Assembly (NCBI GenBank): GCA_963621245.1
Contig: CAVFCW010000005.1
Coordinates: forward strand, 1 to 64,000
Origin: SIG603 sp963621245
GTDB lineage: Bacteria > Bacillota > Clostridia > Oscillospirales > Acutalibacteraceae
DNA length: 64,000 bases
Reading direction: 5' to 3'
Part shown: piece after piece, positions 16,157 to 24,444 of the stretch
Numbering within the stretch: the first letter of the stretch is position 1
How the letters are laid out: the number at the start of each line of letters is the position of its first letter
Made by a program: the position numbers and the translations under genes
Notes under the pieces: model-generated
Told to the model about the DNA's origin: nothing
What the model saw: the letters and a program-made list of their open reading frames with translations, nothing else
The model's database searches: none

Positions 16157-16830
16157 ATTGTTTTCTCCCGAAGCATATAGCCCTCGCCAATTTTGTTCAC
16201 TATGGGATCGTAGTCGAGTACGGATTTAAGCTTTTTTCGAAGCGATGACATGTGAACTCGGATTGAACCGCTGAAACTGTCGGCGTTGGCGTCCCACACG
16301 TGCTCTATCAGTTCTTCCTGGCTGATTGGCCGTCCGCTGTTAAGAATCAAATATTCGAGAATACCGTTTTCTTTTCTCGTCAAAGAAACTTTTTTGCCTT
16401 TTACGAAAGCCAGCCTCTGTTTGGTGTCAAAGCTTATGTCTCCCATTCTCAAAATAACATTGTTTTGAATAAATTTGCGGCGGGTGAGACTTCTTATTCG
16501 TGCCTCGAGCTCCTCAAGGTGAAAAGGTTTTTCCATATAATCGTTTGCGCCCGCGTCAAAGGCTTCAACTTTGTCCGTTATTTGACCCCTTGCCGAAAGT
16601 ATAATAACCTTGGTTTCATCGTTATGGCTTCTGAGTTCTCTGAGAATGTCCATACCGTCCATTCCTGGGAGATTTAAATCAAGTACAATAAGATCATAGT
16701 TTTCACCTAAAATATAATCGAGCGCAGCGCTTCCGTCGTAACAGGTGTCTGTCTCATAACCTAAATTATAGAGACTTTTGGCGACGGTATCGCAAAGCTC
16801 TTTCTCGTCCTCGACAATCAATAATCTCAT
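16153..16830 (-). CDS. Response regulator, OmpR/PhoB type
   Basis: 225 residues. The receiver domain has the acidic pocket (EDEKE), the phosphorylated Asp in VLDLNLPGMDG and the conserved Lys in YMEKPF. The C-terminal half is a winged-helix DNA-binding domain (SLTRKENGILEYLILNSGRPISQEELIEHVW). It is the first gene of the two-component operon, with AGGAG upstream. It likely controls its own operon and the divergent operon 94 bases away, though no direct repeats typical of such sites are obvious to me. Confidence 0.94.
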   Translation of the reverse strand: MRLLIVEDEKELCDTVAKSLYNLGYETDTCYDGSAALDYILGENYDLIVLDLNLPGMDGMDILRELRSHNDETKVIILSARGQITDKVEAFDAGANDYMEKPFHLEELEARIRSLTRRKFIQNNVILRMGDISFDTKQRLAFVKGKKVSLTRKENGILEYLILNSGRPISQEELIEHVWDANADSFSGSIRVHMSSLRKKLKSVLDYDPIVNKIGEGYMLREKTI

Positions 16831-16867
16831 TTAAGTCTCCTATCTTAACAGGAATTTTACATCGTCT

Positions 16868-16896
16868 ATTGTATAATACGGTTGTCGTTAGGTCAA
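16868..16896 (-). promoter_or_regulatory. Promoter of the two-component operon
   Basis: On the minus strand: TTGACC (16896-16891), 17-base spacer, TACAAT (16873-16868). Confidence 0.55.
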
Positions 16897-16924
16897 GGAA
16901 TCAAAGTGAGGAAAGGAAAATCAA

Positions 16925-17065
16925 ATGAAAAGAAAAAGAACAACTCAGTTCTTACTGCTCGCTGTCGGCGTGGGCATGATAGCTTACGGAGCATTCAGGG
17001 GAGAGGTTAACACCGTTCTTGCAAAGGCAATAAAATTGTGTTTGGAGTGTGTTGGAATTGGCTAA
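16925..17065 (+). CDS. CxxC microprotein, CD1871A-like (46 aa)
   Basis: A 46-codon gene, shorter than usual gene-finder limits. Basic start MKRKRT, one membrane-like segment (QFLLLAVGVGMIAYGAF), then RGEVNTVLAKAIKLCLECVGIG with a CxxC pair (Cys39, Cys42) at the very end. I recognise this as like the Clostridioides CD1871A family, which sits beside ferredoxin and thioredoxin-like genes. GAGGAAAGGA precedes the ATG. Its end overlaps the start of the next gene, so it is translated together with the NapH-like protein. The terminal CxxC just beyond the membrane suggests a thiol relay partner; the role is not established. Confidence 0.85.
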   Translation: MKRKRTTQFLLLAVGVGMIAYGAFRGEVNTVLAKAIKLCLECVGIG

Positions 17066-17984
17066 TAAACAGAACTTCATATCAAGGGGACTTGCAAAGT
17101 TCCGACTGCTCATTCAGTCGGCGGCGGTTCTTGCTTCAAACATTCACTTGCCGAATTTTCTGAAAGGACAAATCTATCAGGGAAACGGAAAGTCGGTGTG
17201 CGTGCCGGGACTTAACTGCTATTCCTGTCCTGCGGCAAGCGGTGCTTGTCCGATAGGTGCATTTCAGGCGGTTGTCGGCTCATCAAAATTTAAATTTTCG
17301 TATTATATAACGGGATTTTTAATTTTGCTTGGCGTCACACTCGGAAGATTTATCTGCGGATTTTTATGTCCGTTCGGTTGGGTTCAGGATTTACTCCACA
17401 AAATACCATTTAAAAAGCTATCGACAAAAAAGCTCAAACCGCTCCGCTATCTAAAATATGTGATTTTGCTCGTTTTTGTGATATTACTGCCGATGCTGGT
17501 CACGAATTCGATAGGGATGGGCGATCCGTACTTCTGCAAATATATTTGTCCGCAAGGAGTTTTGGAGGGTGCAATTCCGCTTTCAATCGCAAATTCAGCC
17601 ATTCGCTCAGCTTTGGGATCACTGTTCACATTTAAGAGCATAATTCTTGCAGTCGTTGTCGTGCTAAGTTTAATTTTCTATCGACCGTTTTGCAAGTGGA
17701 TATGCCCGCTCGGAGCGATTTACTCACTCTTCAACAAAGTTTCTTTCTTGGGAATCAAAGTCGACAAGAAAGGCTGCGTCGGATGTGGAAACTGCGTGAA
17801 AGCCTGTAAAATGGATGTCAATGTTCTCGAAACACCTAATCACCCCGAATGCATACGCTGCGGCGCATGTATGAAAGCTTGTCCAAAAAATGTAATCGGT
17901 TACAGCTTTTTGGGCAAAGAAACAAACAAAGAATCAGAAGAAAAACCAATAAACAATATTATTACAGTTAAAAAAGGAGATTAA
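17058..17984 (+). CDS. NapH/CcoG-like membrane polyferredoxin
   Basis: The open frame begins with GTG 17049 or TTG 17052, but TTG 17058 has GGAG at a normal distance of ten bases and gives 308 residues. Four to five membrane helices alternate with Cys motifs: CVPGLNCYSCPAASGACPIGAFQ, CGFLCPFGWVQDLL, CKYICPQG, CKWICPLG. The C-terminal domain is a double [4Fe-4S] ferredoxin (CVGCGNCVKACKMD and CIRCGACMKACPKN). NapH-type proteins pass electrons across or along the membrane. Here it lies between a CxxC microprotein and a surface thioredoxin-like lipoprotein, so it may bring electrons to reduce thiols outside the cell. Confidence 0.88.
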   Translation: MANKQNFISRGLAKFRLLIQSAAVLASNIHLPNFLKGQIYQGNGKSVCVPGLNCYSCPAASGACPIGAFQAVVGSSKFKFSYYITGFLILLGVTLGRFICGFLCPFGWVQDLLHKIPFKKLSTKKLKPLRYLKYVILLVFVILLPMLVTNSIGMGDPYFCKYICPQGVLEGAIPLSIANSAIRSALGSLFTFKSIILAVVVVLSLIFYRPFCKWICPLGAIYSLFNKVSFLGIKVDKKGCVGCGNCVKACKMDVNVLETPNHPECIRCGACMKACPKNVIGYSFLGKETNKESEEKPINNIITVKKGD

Positions 17985-17987
17985 AAA

Positions 17988-18929
17988 ATGAAAATCAAAA
18001 TTAATGCTAAGAAAATGGTAGCAATCGTACTCACAGTTCTGATGGCGGCTTCGATAACGGCTTGCTCATCTTCTTCCGGCACGGCTCAAGAAAGTTCGAT
18101 TAACGAAAGCTCATTGATTTCTGCTTCGGCTGAGGCAAGCAATGAGATGACAAGCGATCTCAACAACCAAATCAACGATCTTTTACAGCAGGAGACAAAA
18201 GTTTATTCCGAACACAAGGATCTTTGGGATAAGGCTGCAGATGCTCTGATGGACAGCACAGCCGAATATACGGGAAATTATGCCGATTTCCTTGCGGCTT
18301 CAATTGAGGAAAGCAAAGATTCTTTTACCGATGACGAATATAAAACACTCAATGAAGATATCGAGAAAATCAGAGAGTACGAAGATCAGATTACGGTGCT
18401 TCAGGCTGAGCTTGACTCACTCGGCGTAACAAGTGAATCAAGCAGCACTGATGACGCAGATGCATTGAAGGATATTTCGGGAAAAGACTTTGACGGCAAC
18501 GATTTTGACAGCAGTATTTTCTCAAACAACGCCGTGACAGTTGTTAATTTCTGGTTCACCGGATGCAAGCCGTGCGTAGCAGAGCTCTCAAAGCTCAACG
18601 AGCTTAACGAAACTCTTAAGGATATGGGCGGCGAGGTAGTCGGTATCAACACGGATACAAGCAACTACAATGAAACGGCAATCGAGGAAGCAAAAACAGT
18701 GCTTGAGAGCCAGGGCGCAACTTACAAAAATCTTTCCGTTTATAAAAACACTTCTACAACTTCCGGCAATTACATTTCTTCAATTATGGCATTCCCGACA
18801 ACCGTTCTTGTTGACAGAAACGGCAATATAGTCGGAGACCCACTTCTCGGCGGAATTGACAACGAAGAAAACTACAACACTCTTATGGATCAGATTAATG
18901 CTGTTATTGAAGCGGACAGTGCAAACTAA
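17988..18929 (+). CDS. TlpA-like thioredoxin-fold lipoprotein
   Basis: 313 residues. The signal peptide ends in a lipobox (ASITACSS), followed by a Ser-rich linker and a helical, probably coiled domain to about residue 155. From about residue 160 there is a TlpA/ResA-type redoxin domain with the active pair in VVNFWFTGCKPCVAELSKLNEL and a cis-Pro segment AFPTTVLVDRNG. It is anchored outside the membrane and should reduce or shuffle protein disulfides. It is the last gene of the three-gene thiol/ferredoxin operon and ends in a terminator. Confidence 0.88.
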   Translation: MKIKINAKKMVAIVLTVLMAASITACSSSSGTAQESSINESSLISASAEASNEMTSDLNNQINDLLQQETKVYSEHKDLWDKAADALMDSTAEYTGNYADFLAASIEESKDSFTDDEYKTLNEDIEKIREYEDQITVLQAELDSLGVTSESSSTDDADALKDISGKDFDGNDFDSSIFSNNAVTVVNFWFTGCKPCVAELSKLNELNETLKDMGGEVVGINTDTSNYNETAIEEAKTVLESQGATYKNLSVYKNTSTTSGNYISSIMAFPTTVLVDRNGNIVGDPLLGGIDNEENYNTLMDQINAVIEADSAN

Positions 18930-18951
18930 TAACGAGTAAATTATTATCAAA

Positions 18952-18993
18952 AGGCAATCGTGCAAATTTTGACAAGCACGATTGTCTTTTTTT
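18952..18993 (+). terminator. Terminator of the thiol-relay operon
   Basis: GGCAATCGTGC (18953-18963) with GCACGATTGTC (18976-18986), then seven T. Confidence 0.9.
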
Positions 18994-19113
18994 GCGTTTA
19001 AAAATAAAATACGCAAAATCGATTTATATAAAATGCATACAGAAAAAGGTTCAAATTGAGAGCAAATGTTATACTTATTACACTAAAACAAAACACGAAA
19101 GGTGGATTTTATA

Positions 19114-20223
19114 ATGTCAAAATTAAGAATCGGTATTATTGGTTGCGGCGGAATCGCCAATGTTAAACATCTTCCGGCTCTGTCCTCGTTCCCGGAAGAC
19201 TGCGAACTTGTCTATTTTTGCGATATCATCAGAGAGCGTGCCGAAAAGGCTGCAAAGGAGTACGGAACTCCTGACGCTAAGGTTTGCGAGGATTATCACG
19301 AGCTTTTGGCTGATGAGAGCATTGATATTGTTCACGTTCTCACACCGAACGTAAACCATTGCCCAATCACTTGTGACGCACTCGAAGCGGGAAAGCATGT
19401 TCTTTGTGAGAAGCCGATGGCAATCACATATGAAGAGGGAAAGAAAATGCTTGACACCGCAAAGCGAACAGGCAAAAAACTCACAATCGGTTATCAGAAT
19501 CGTTTCCGCAAGGATACTCAGCAGATGTATCAGATGGTGAGAAACGGAGAGCTCGGTGAAATTTATTTTGCAAAGGCTCACGGCGTCAGAAGAAGAGGCG
19601 TGCCGACTTGGGGCGTATTCCCTGACAAGTCAAAGCAGGGCGGCGGTCCGCTTATCGATATCGGAACACATCCGCTTGATATGACTCTTTGGATTATGGA
19701 TAACTACAGACCTGTTGCTGTTATGGGTCAGACTTTCCAGAAGCTTAAGGATCACCCCGAAGGAAATAAGTTCGGCCCGTGGGATCCCGAGACTTTTGAG
19801 ACAGAGGACTCCGCATTCGGCCTTGTAAAAATGGAGAACGGCGCAACAATTTACATTGAGGCTGCATGGGCAATCAACATGCTCAACTGCAAGGACGCAA
19901 TGGTAACTCTTTGCGGAACTGAGGGCGGCTCAGAGATGTTCGGTGATAACTGGGACAACAGAGGTTATCTTATCACAAATACAGTTTCTCACGGTCAGCT
20001 TGTAGATATTCAGCCGGCAGAAACAGCAGGAGTTTACGGCTTTGGCGGCGTTGATATGTCCGATCCGAAAATTATGGAGGCACGCCACTGGTTAGACGCC
20101 GTAAAGAACGATACAGAGCCGTATGTTAAGCCGGAGCAGGCACTTGTTGTAACAAGAATCTTGGAGGCAATTTACAAGTCGGCAGAGACAGGCGAGACAG
20201 TCTATTTCACATATGACGACTGA
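19114..20223 (+). CDS. Gfo/Idh/MocA oxidoreductase, DgpA-like (set 1)
   Basis: A GTG at 19102 lies inside the ribosome site, so the start is ATG 19114 (AAAGGTGG eight bases ahead); 369 residues. The Rossmann fold reads LRIGIIGCGGIANVKHLP, the family EKP motif is VLCEKPMA, and the active-site region is GGGPLIDIGTHPLDMTLW. In the known gut system for puerarin (strain PUE, DgpA) a relative oxidises the sugar at C3, making the glycoside labile. The next two genes are the matching cleavage subunits. It is a close paralogue of the gene at 24445 (shared GIIGCGGIA, RAHGVRRRGVPTWGVF-type segment, FGPWDP). Substrate not deducible. Confidence 0.85.
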   Translation: MSKLRIGIIGCGGIANVKHLPALSSFPEDCELVYFCDIIRERAEKAAKEYGTPDAKVCEDYHELLADESIDIVHVLTPNVNHCPITCDALEAGKHVLCEKPMAITYEEGKKMLDTAKRTGKKLTIGYQNRFRKDTQQMYQMVRNGELGEIYFAKAHGVRRRGVPTWGVFPDKSKQGGGPLIDIGTHPLDMTLWIMDNYRPVAVMGQTFQKLKDHPEGNKFGPWDPETFETEDSAFGLVKMENGATIYIEAAWAINMLNCKDAMVTLCGTEGGSEMFGDNWDNRGYLITNTVSHGQLVDIQPAETAGVYGFGGVDMSDPKIMEARHWLDAVKNDTEPYVKPEQALVVTRILEAIYKSAETGETVYFTYDD

Positions 20224-20237
20224 TTCGGAGGTATAAA

Positions 20238-20681
20238 ATGCCCACACAATTTATGAAATTAGGCTTTGAAGACAGAGTTTTGCGTGAGGACGGATTTTAC
20301 AACGTTCTCTTAAACGGAAAACAGGTAGGCTTCAATGTTGATTTGAGAATCAATTATTACAGAGGACTTCCGCTTTCGGCAGTTAAGAAAATAGAGCTAA
20401 CGGTTGACGGTGAGAAAATTCCCGATTATCTTGTTTTGGCAGAGATAAACGGAAAGGAGTTTACAGTTCCGCAGATGAAAGAGCTTTACTCCGAATACTG
20501 GGGCATTAAAACTCCCATGCATGTACGAGTTTTTAATTACGGCTTAACTCCTGGCGAGCACGATGTTGAAGTCAGAATTGAATATAAGAGCCCGTATATG
20601 GAGTTTGCGCCCGGTATTTACGGAATGATTGACGGATCTTGTAAGAAAACAATGACAGTCGGAGAAGGGAGAGAGCTGTAA
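20238..20681 (+). CDS. C-glycoside deglycosidase small subunit, DgpB-like (set 1)
   Basis: 147 residues, matching the size and pattern of the DUF6379 / C-deglycosylation beta subunit. Seen here and in its paralogue at 25581: a YYRG segment near residue 40, NGKEF near the middle, W-x5-P-x-V/I-x-V, GL-x-P/K-GEH, then SPYM and a final KTMT. The fold is probably an all-beta domain that helps close the active site of the large subunit. Strong ribosome site, 14 bases after the oxidoreductase stop, and its stop shares a base with the start of the large subunit, as expected for a two-subunit enzyme. Confidence 0.82.
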   Translation: MPTQFMKLGFEDRVLREDGFYNVLLNGKQVGFNVDLRINYYRGLPLSAVKKIELTVDGEKIPDYLVLAEINGKEFTVPQMKELYSEYWGIKTPMHVRVFNYGLTPGEHDVEVRIEYKSPYMEFAPGIYGMIDGSCKKTMTVGEGREL

Positions 20682-21661
20682 TGAATAAAATAGATTTAGG
20701 CGTCTCTTTGTACGGATTTACCGAAAGATTTGTAAAGGAAGACGGCTACGGATTCGAGGAGATGTTCAAGGAATTGAACGCACTCGGAGTGAAGAAGTTC
20801 GAGCTTGTCGGTGCACAGATGTTTTCGAGTTATCCCAATCCGACAGAAGCGGAGATAAATGAAGTGGTGTCTCTTGCAAAGAAGTATGATGTTGAGCCGT
20901 TCAGCTATGGCGGATATGTCGATTTTGCAAAGAGAGACGACAGAGATTTAACCGAGGACGAGATGATGAATGAGGTCGTATTTGACCTTCAGACAGCACA
21001 TAAACTTGGATGCAAGTATATCAGAGGCTTTGGAATTCCTGTCAACCTCTATCCCCGTGTGGCTCAAATGGCTGAGTTTTACGGCGTTAAGGTTTGCTAC
21101 GAGATTCACGCTCCCGAGAGACCAAGCGATCCGCACATTCAGGAGCTTTCTAAGATATTTGATGAGCTTAATTCCCCGTGGGTCGGATTCGTTCCCGATT
21201 TCGGATGTTATATCGAAAGGCCGAATATTCTTCACATTCAGAGATTTTTGGGCCTCGGTGCAAAAATGGAAAATCTTCAGTTCATCATTGATAACCGCCA
21301 CAGCGGCTATACCGAAGATGAAATGAACCAAAAGATGCAGAAAATGGGCGGCGGTGAAGCCGAAAAAATGGCTGTGAGCGAGTGGTTCGGCTATATGTCG
21401 TTTGCTCCTGCCGACATCGAGGGCTTTAAATCCGTTCTGAAGCACGCAAAGTATTTCCACGGAAAGTTCTATCATATCGGTGAGGACTGCGTGGAAACAA
21501 CAATCCCGTATGAAAAGCTTATGACTCTTATTGTAGAGTCAGGTTTTGAGGGAACAATTATGACGGAGTACGAGGGTCACTCTTTCTACCTTAATGATGC
21601 AGTCGAGCAAATCGGACGCCATTTGAAGATGGAAAAGAAAATTCTCGCAAGTCTCGAATAA
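20681..21661 (+). CDS. C-glycoside deglycosidase large subunit, DgpC-like (set 1)
   Basis: 326 residues with a xylose-isomerase-like TIM barrel (AP endonuclease family 2 type). Probable metal ligands are Glu141 in VCYEIHAPE, Asp173 in GFVPDFGC and Glu296 in MTEYEGH, with a His in between. In the known DgpB/DgpC enzymes a manganese-type metal and a His split the C-C (or C-O) bond of a 3-oxo-glycoside. The protein could alternatively be an ordinary sugar isomerase/epimerase, but the DgpB-like partner upstream argues for deglycosylation. Start overlaps the previous stop by one base. Confidence 0.82.
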   Translation: MNKIDLGVSLYGFTERFVKEDGYGFEEMFKELNALGVKKFELVGAQMFSSYPNPTEAEINEVVSLAKKYDVEPFSYGGYVDFAKRDDRDLTEDEMMNEVVFDLQTAHKLGCKYIRGFGIPVNLYPRVAQMAEFYGVKVCYEIHAPERPSDPHIQELSKIFDELNSPWVGFVPDFGCYIERPNILHIQRFLGLGAKMENLQFIIDNRHSGYTEDEMNQKMQKMGGGEAEKMAVSEWFGYMSFAPADIEGFKSVLKHAKYFHGKFYHIGEDCVETTIPYEKLMTLIVESGFEGTIMTEYEGHSFYLNDAVEQIGRHLKMEKKILASLE

Positions 21662-21682
21662 ACCTTAAAAATATATCTGAAA

Positions 21683-21726
21683 GAGCCGAAGCTGTCGTTA
21701 ACTTTTTTCGGTTGCTTCGGCTCATC
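21683..21726 (+). terminator. Hairpin after set 1, weak terminator
   Basis: GAGCCGAAGC (21683-21692) with GCTTCGGCTC (21714-21723), large loop, only a short T run (ATCCTTT). Confidence 0.6.
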
Positions 21727-21833
21727 CTTTAAAACAATTGTGCTGAAAATTTACCCTGAATGCTGAAATTTATTTTTGAATCGTTTATACTTTTATGTAT
21801 CGAAGATTATCGCTTACTTGAAAGGATTATCAT

Positions 21834-24191
21834 ATGAACGATATAAGAGTTAATATATTCGGCGTTAAAGACGAAAGGGAACATTCGCATCAGGAAATAG
21901 AAATTCTGTATGTGTTGGAGGGCAAATTGAACCTTAACCTTTCGGGTGAAAAATACACGCTTAATAAGAATGATATTATTCTGCTCAATTCAGGCAAACG
22001 GCACAGTTTTGTTACGGGTAAAAATGCTTTATGCTGCCGAATTTATATGGATTACGGATTTGCGGTCAGAAACTCTTCAAGACACTTTGTGAGTTTTTGG
22101 TGTAACAGCATGATTGATAAGGACGACGACTACATCAGGTTGAAAGAAATTCTCGATTCACTGATAAGAGAATGGAAGAGCGCAGTGGAGCACGATACGC
22201 TTTTTATGAACAGCCTGAAATATAAGCTCGCAGACTGTCTTATAAGCAACTTTATGATACAAAGCGGGGAAAAGAACAGTGAGACGGGTGATGCGCGCGC
22301 CGAAAAAATGCTGCGTTACATCGATAATCATTACAGCGAGAATATTTCTCTCGGTGAGATGGCGAAAGAGTTGTATCTTTCCGAGTCTGCCGCCTCAAGG
22401 TTGTTTAAAAAGGTGACGGGAAGCAATTTTGTCGATTATGTCAATTCGTATCGGCTTAATTATGCGACCGAGGATCTTTTATATTCCAAAAAGAGTATCA
22501 CACAGATTGCGGTGGACTGCGGTTTTTCAAGTCCGTCAGTGTTTAACAAGCTGTTTAACAAGATTTACGGATGCACACCTACCAATTATCGTACTCAAAA
22601 GCTGAAAACCATTGAGCGTGCCGATGATGAAAATTTCGGCGAGACGGATAAAATCAGTGACAAGCTTGAAAAGTGGATTAATGAGGGTGTGAGCAAGCCG
22701 AAAAACTCAGATAAAGTGAATAAAATTACCGTTTCGCTCGGTTGTTCATCGAAGCGTTACGGCAAAGAGTGCTGCAAGTGCGTAGAGTTTGGTATGGCTG
22801 CGGATATTCTTGAGGGAAGCATTCAAAGGCAGCTAAAAGAGATGAAAGATTCGCTTGGTTTGGAGTACATAAAAATAGGCGGATTTTTTCACGAAAGAAT
22901 GTTTTTGCAAAGCGGAACTTTTTCGGCGGGCTATAATTTCTCACATATGAATACGGTTCTTGACTATATTACAGAGTTGGGATTAAAGCCGATTATTGAT
23001 TTGTCATATGATAAACGCAAGGTAAGTTATCGTGATATCGATGAGATTTTGTTTGACGACAAGTCGTATAAGCTTAACTTGAAATCAGATGAGTGGGAAT
23101 GGTTGCTCGGCACAGTTTTAAATCACATAATTAACCGTTACGGCGAAGAGCTTGTCCAGAAGTGGTATTTCACGTTTGAGGACGGGGCTTTGCTTTCGGA
23201 TAACTGTGCCGATAGCTCCGAAATATACCCCGAAATCTGGGAGAAGACCAACAGAGTTATTAAGAATATCGATTCGTCTCTGATGTTCGGCGGCGATATA
23301 AAGCTTCTTGAGAGCAAGCGGGATATCAATGCTCAAGCGGATTTCTTTACAACGAGAATATATCCGTACACAAAAGAAATTCTTGATGGCGATGTTTATT
23401 CCAAGCGAGCGACTGAGCCGCATTTTGTCAGAAACGAAATTCTGAAATGCCGAAAGTTGTTGAAGCACAACGGCTTCAGCGACAAACTGCTTATTGTAAC
23501 CGAGTGGAACACAAGCTTTTCCGAAAGAAACTGTTACAACGACAGCTGTGCCAAGGCGGCGCATGCGGTCGCACATATGATAGATTCAATCGGTTTTAAT
23601 GTGGTTATGTGTTACCATCAGGGAAGTGATTATTTGAGCCAGTATTTTGATACGAACGCTTTTTTGTCGGGTGCGGGCGGTATGGTCACCAAGGACGGAG
23701 TTGCAAAGCCCGTTTGGTATGCTTTTGCTTTTATGAATACGCTTTATCCGTATATTACGGCGAAAGGCGATCATTATTTAATCACGGAGAATAACAAAAA
23801 TGCCTCGAGAATAGTGCTTTGCAATCCCAAGGCGTTCAGTCATTCCTATTATCTGAAATCGGAAAGCGAAATTCAGGCGGAAGATTTGGATGAAATATTT
23901 GAAAATTCATTTGACGAGAGCACGCAGATCACCTTATGCGATATTCCGAACGGAGAGTACCTGATAAGAAGAGAAATCCTGAAGACCTCACGCGCCAATG
24001 TTCAGACAGAATGGAAAAATATGGGTTATGCGGAAGCTCTCAGTCTTTCGGACATTGAATATATGAAGCACGTTTGCCGACCGGTTATCTACTCCGAGAA
24101 GAAAAATGCAACAAACAATAAGCTTAGTTTGTGCTTTGATGTGCATGCTCATGAAATTGTAAAAATAAGCGTTGTGAAAATTGCACAGTAA
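21834..24191 (+). CDS. AraC regulator fused to a GH39-like sensor domain (first copy)
   Basis: 785 residues in three parts. Residues 1-110 are a cupin-like domain (HSHQEIEILYVLEGKLNLNL). Residues 155-260 are the two-helix-turn-helix AraC domain (LGEMAKELYLSESAASRLFKKVTG and ITQIAVDCGFSSPSVFNKLF). The remaining 500 residues resemble a GH39 beta-xylosidase barrel and sandwich. The nucleophile-type motif VTEWN (Glu557) is kept, but the acid/base motif WNEP is replaced by FEDG (448-451). The domain may therefore bind rather than cut a glycoside. It lies between the two DgpABC-like sets and is a paralogue of the gene at 28641. It probably activates one or both sets in response to the glycoside. 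Confidence 0.85.
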   Translation: MNDIRVNIFGVKDEREHSHQEIEILYVLEGKLNLNLSGEKYTLNKNDIILLNSGKRHSFVTGKNALCCRIYMDYGFAVRNSSRHFVSFWCNSMIDKDDDYIRLKEILDSLIREWKSAVEHDTLFMNSLKYKLADCLISNFMIQSGEKNSETGDARAEKMLRYIDNHYSENISLGEMAKELYLSESAASRLFKKVTGSNFVDYVNSYRLNYATEDLLYSKKSITQIAVDCGFSSPSVFNKLFNKIYGCTPTNYRTQKLKTIERADDENFGETDKISDKLEKWINEGVSKPKNSDKVNKITVSLGCSSKRYGKECCKCVEFGMAADILEGSIQRQLKEMKDSLGLEYIKIGGFFHERMFLQSGTFSAGYNFSHMNTVLDYITELGLKPIIDLSYDKRKVSYRDIDEILFDDKSYKLNLKSDEWEWLLGTVLNHIINRYGEELVQKWYFTFEDGALLSDNCADSSEIYPEIWEKTNRVIKNIDSSLMFGGDIKLLESKRDINAQADFFTTRIYPYTKEILDGDVYSKRATEPHFVRNEILKCRKLLKHNGFSDKLLIVTEWNTSFSERNCYNDSCAKAAHAVAHMIDSIGFNVVMCYHQGSDYLSQYFDTNAFLSGAGGMVTKDGVAKPVWYAFAFMNTLYPYITAKGDHYLITENNKNASRIVLCNPKAFSHSYYLKSESEIQAEDLDEIFENSFDESTQITLCDIPNGEYLIRREILKTSRANVQTEWKNMGYAEALSLSDIEYMKHVCRPVIYSEKKNATNNKLSLCFDVHAHEIVKISVVKIAQ

Positions 24192-24227
24192 TTACACCCT
24201 TGCGATATGCATATTGTTCAATAGCTC

Positions 24228-24270
24228 TTTATGAGGTCAAAAAAAGACATAACTTTTTTGACCTCATAAA
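24228..24270. terminator. Bidirectional terminator-like hairpin
   Basis: Perfect 17-base-pair stem TTTATGAGGTCAAAAAA (24228-24244) with 24254-24270, nine-base loop. A and T runs on both arms. Confidence 0.7.
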
Positions 24271-24362
24271 AGAATAAGAAATCTCAAGAATAAAATAATG
24301 TCATTATTTAGCTGTGTTTTCGTCCGTTTATGGTAAGTATCAAAACATCGTATTTGCTAAAA

Positions 24363-24415
24363 TATACTCGTAACAAGAAAAGTAACTGTAAAAAATAAAC
24401 AAACAAAACAGTTAC
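24363..24415 (+). promoter_or_regulatory. Likely -10 box and 5' leader hairpin of set 2
   Basis: TATACT at 24363-24368 is a good -10, with no proper -35 17 bases above (TCAAAA), which fits an activator-dependent promoter. The transcript would begin near 24375 and then meet GTAACTGT (24382-24389) pairing with ACAGTTAC (24408-24415) around an A-rich loop. A stem-loop this near the 5' end may protect the message. The ribosome site follows at about 24431. Confidence 0.45.
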
Positions 24416-24444
24416 AAACGAGCATTTTAAGGGAGGAAACTAAA

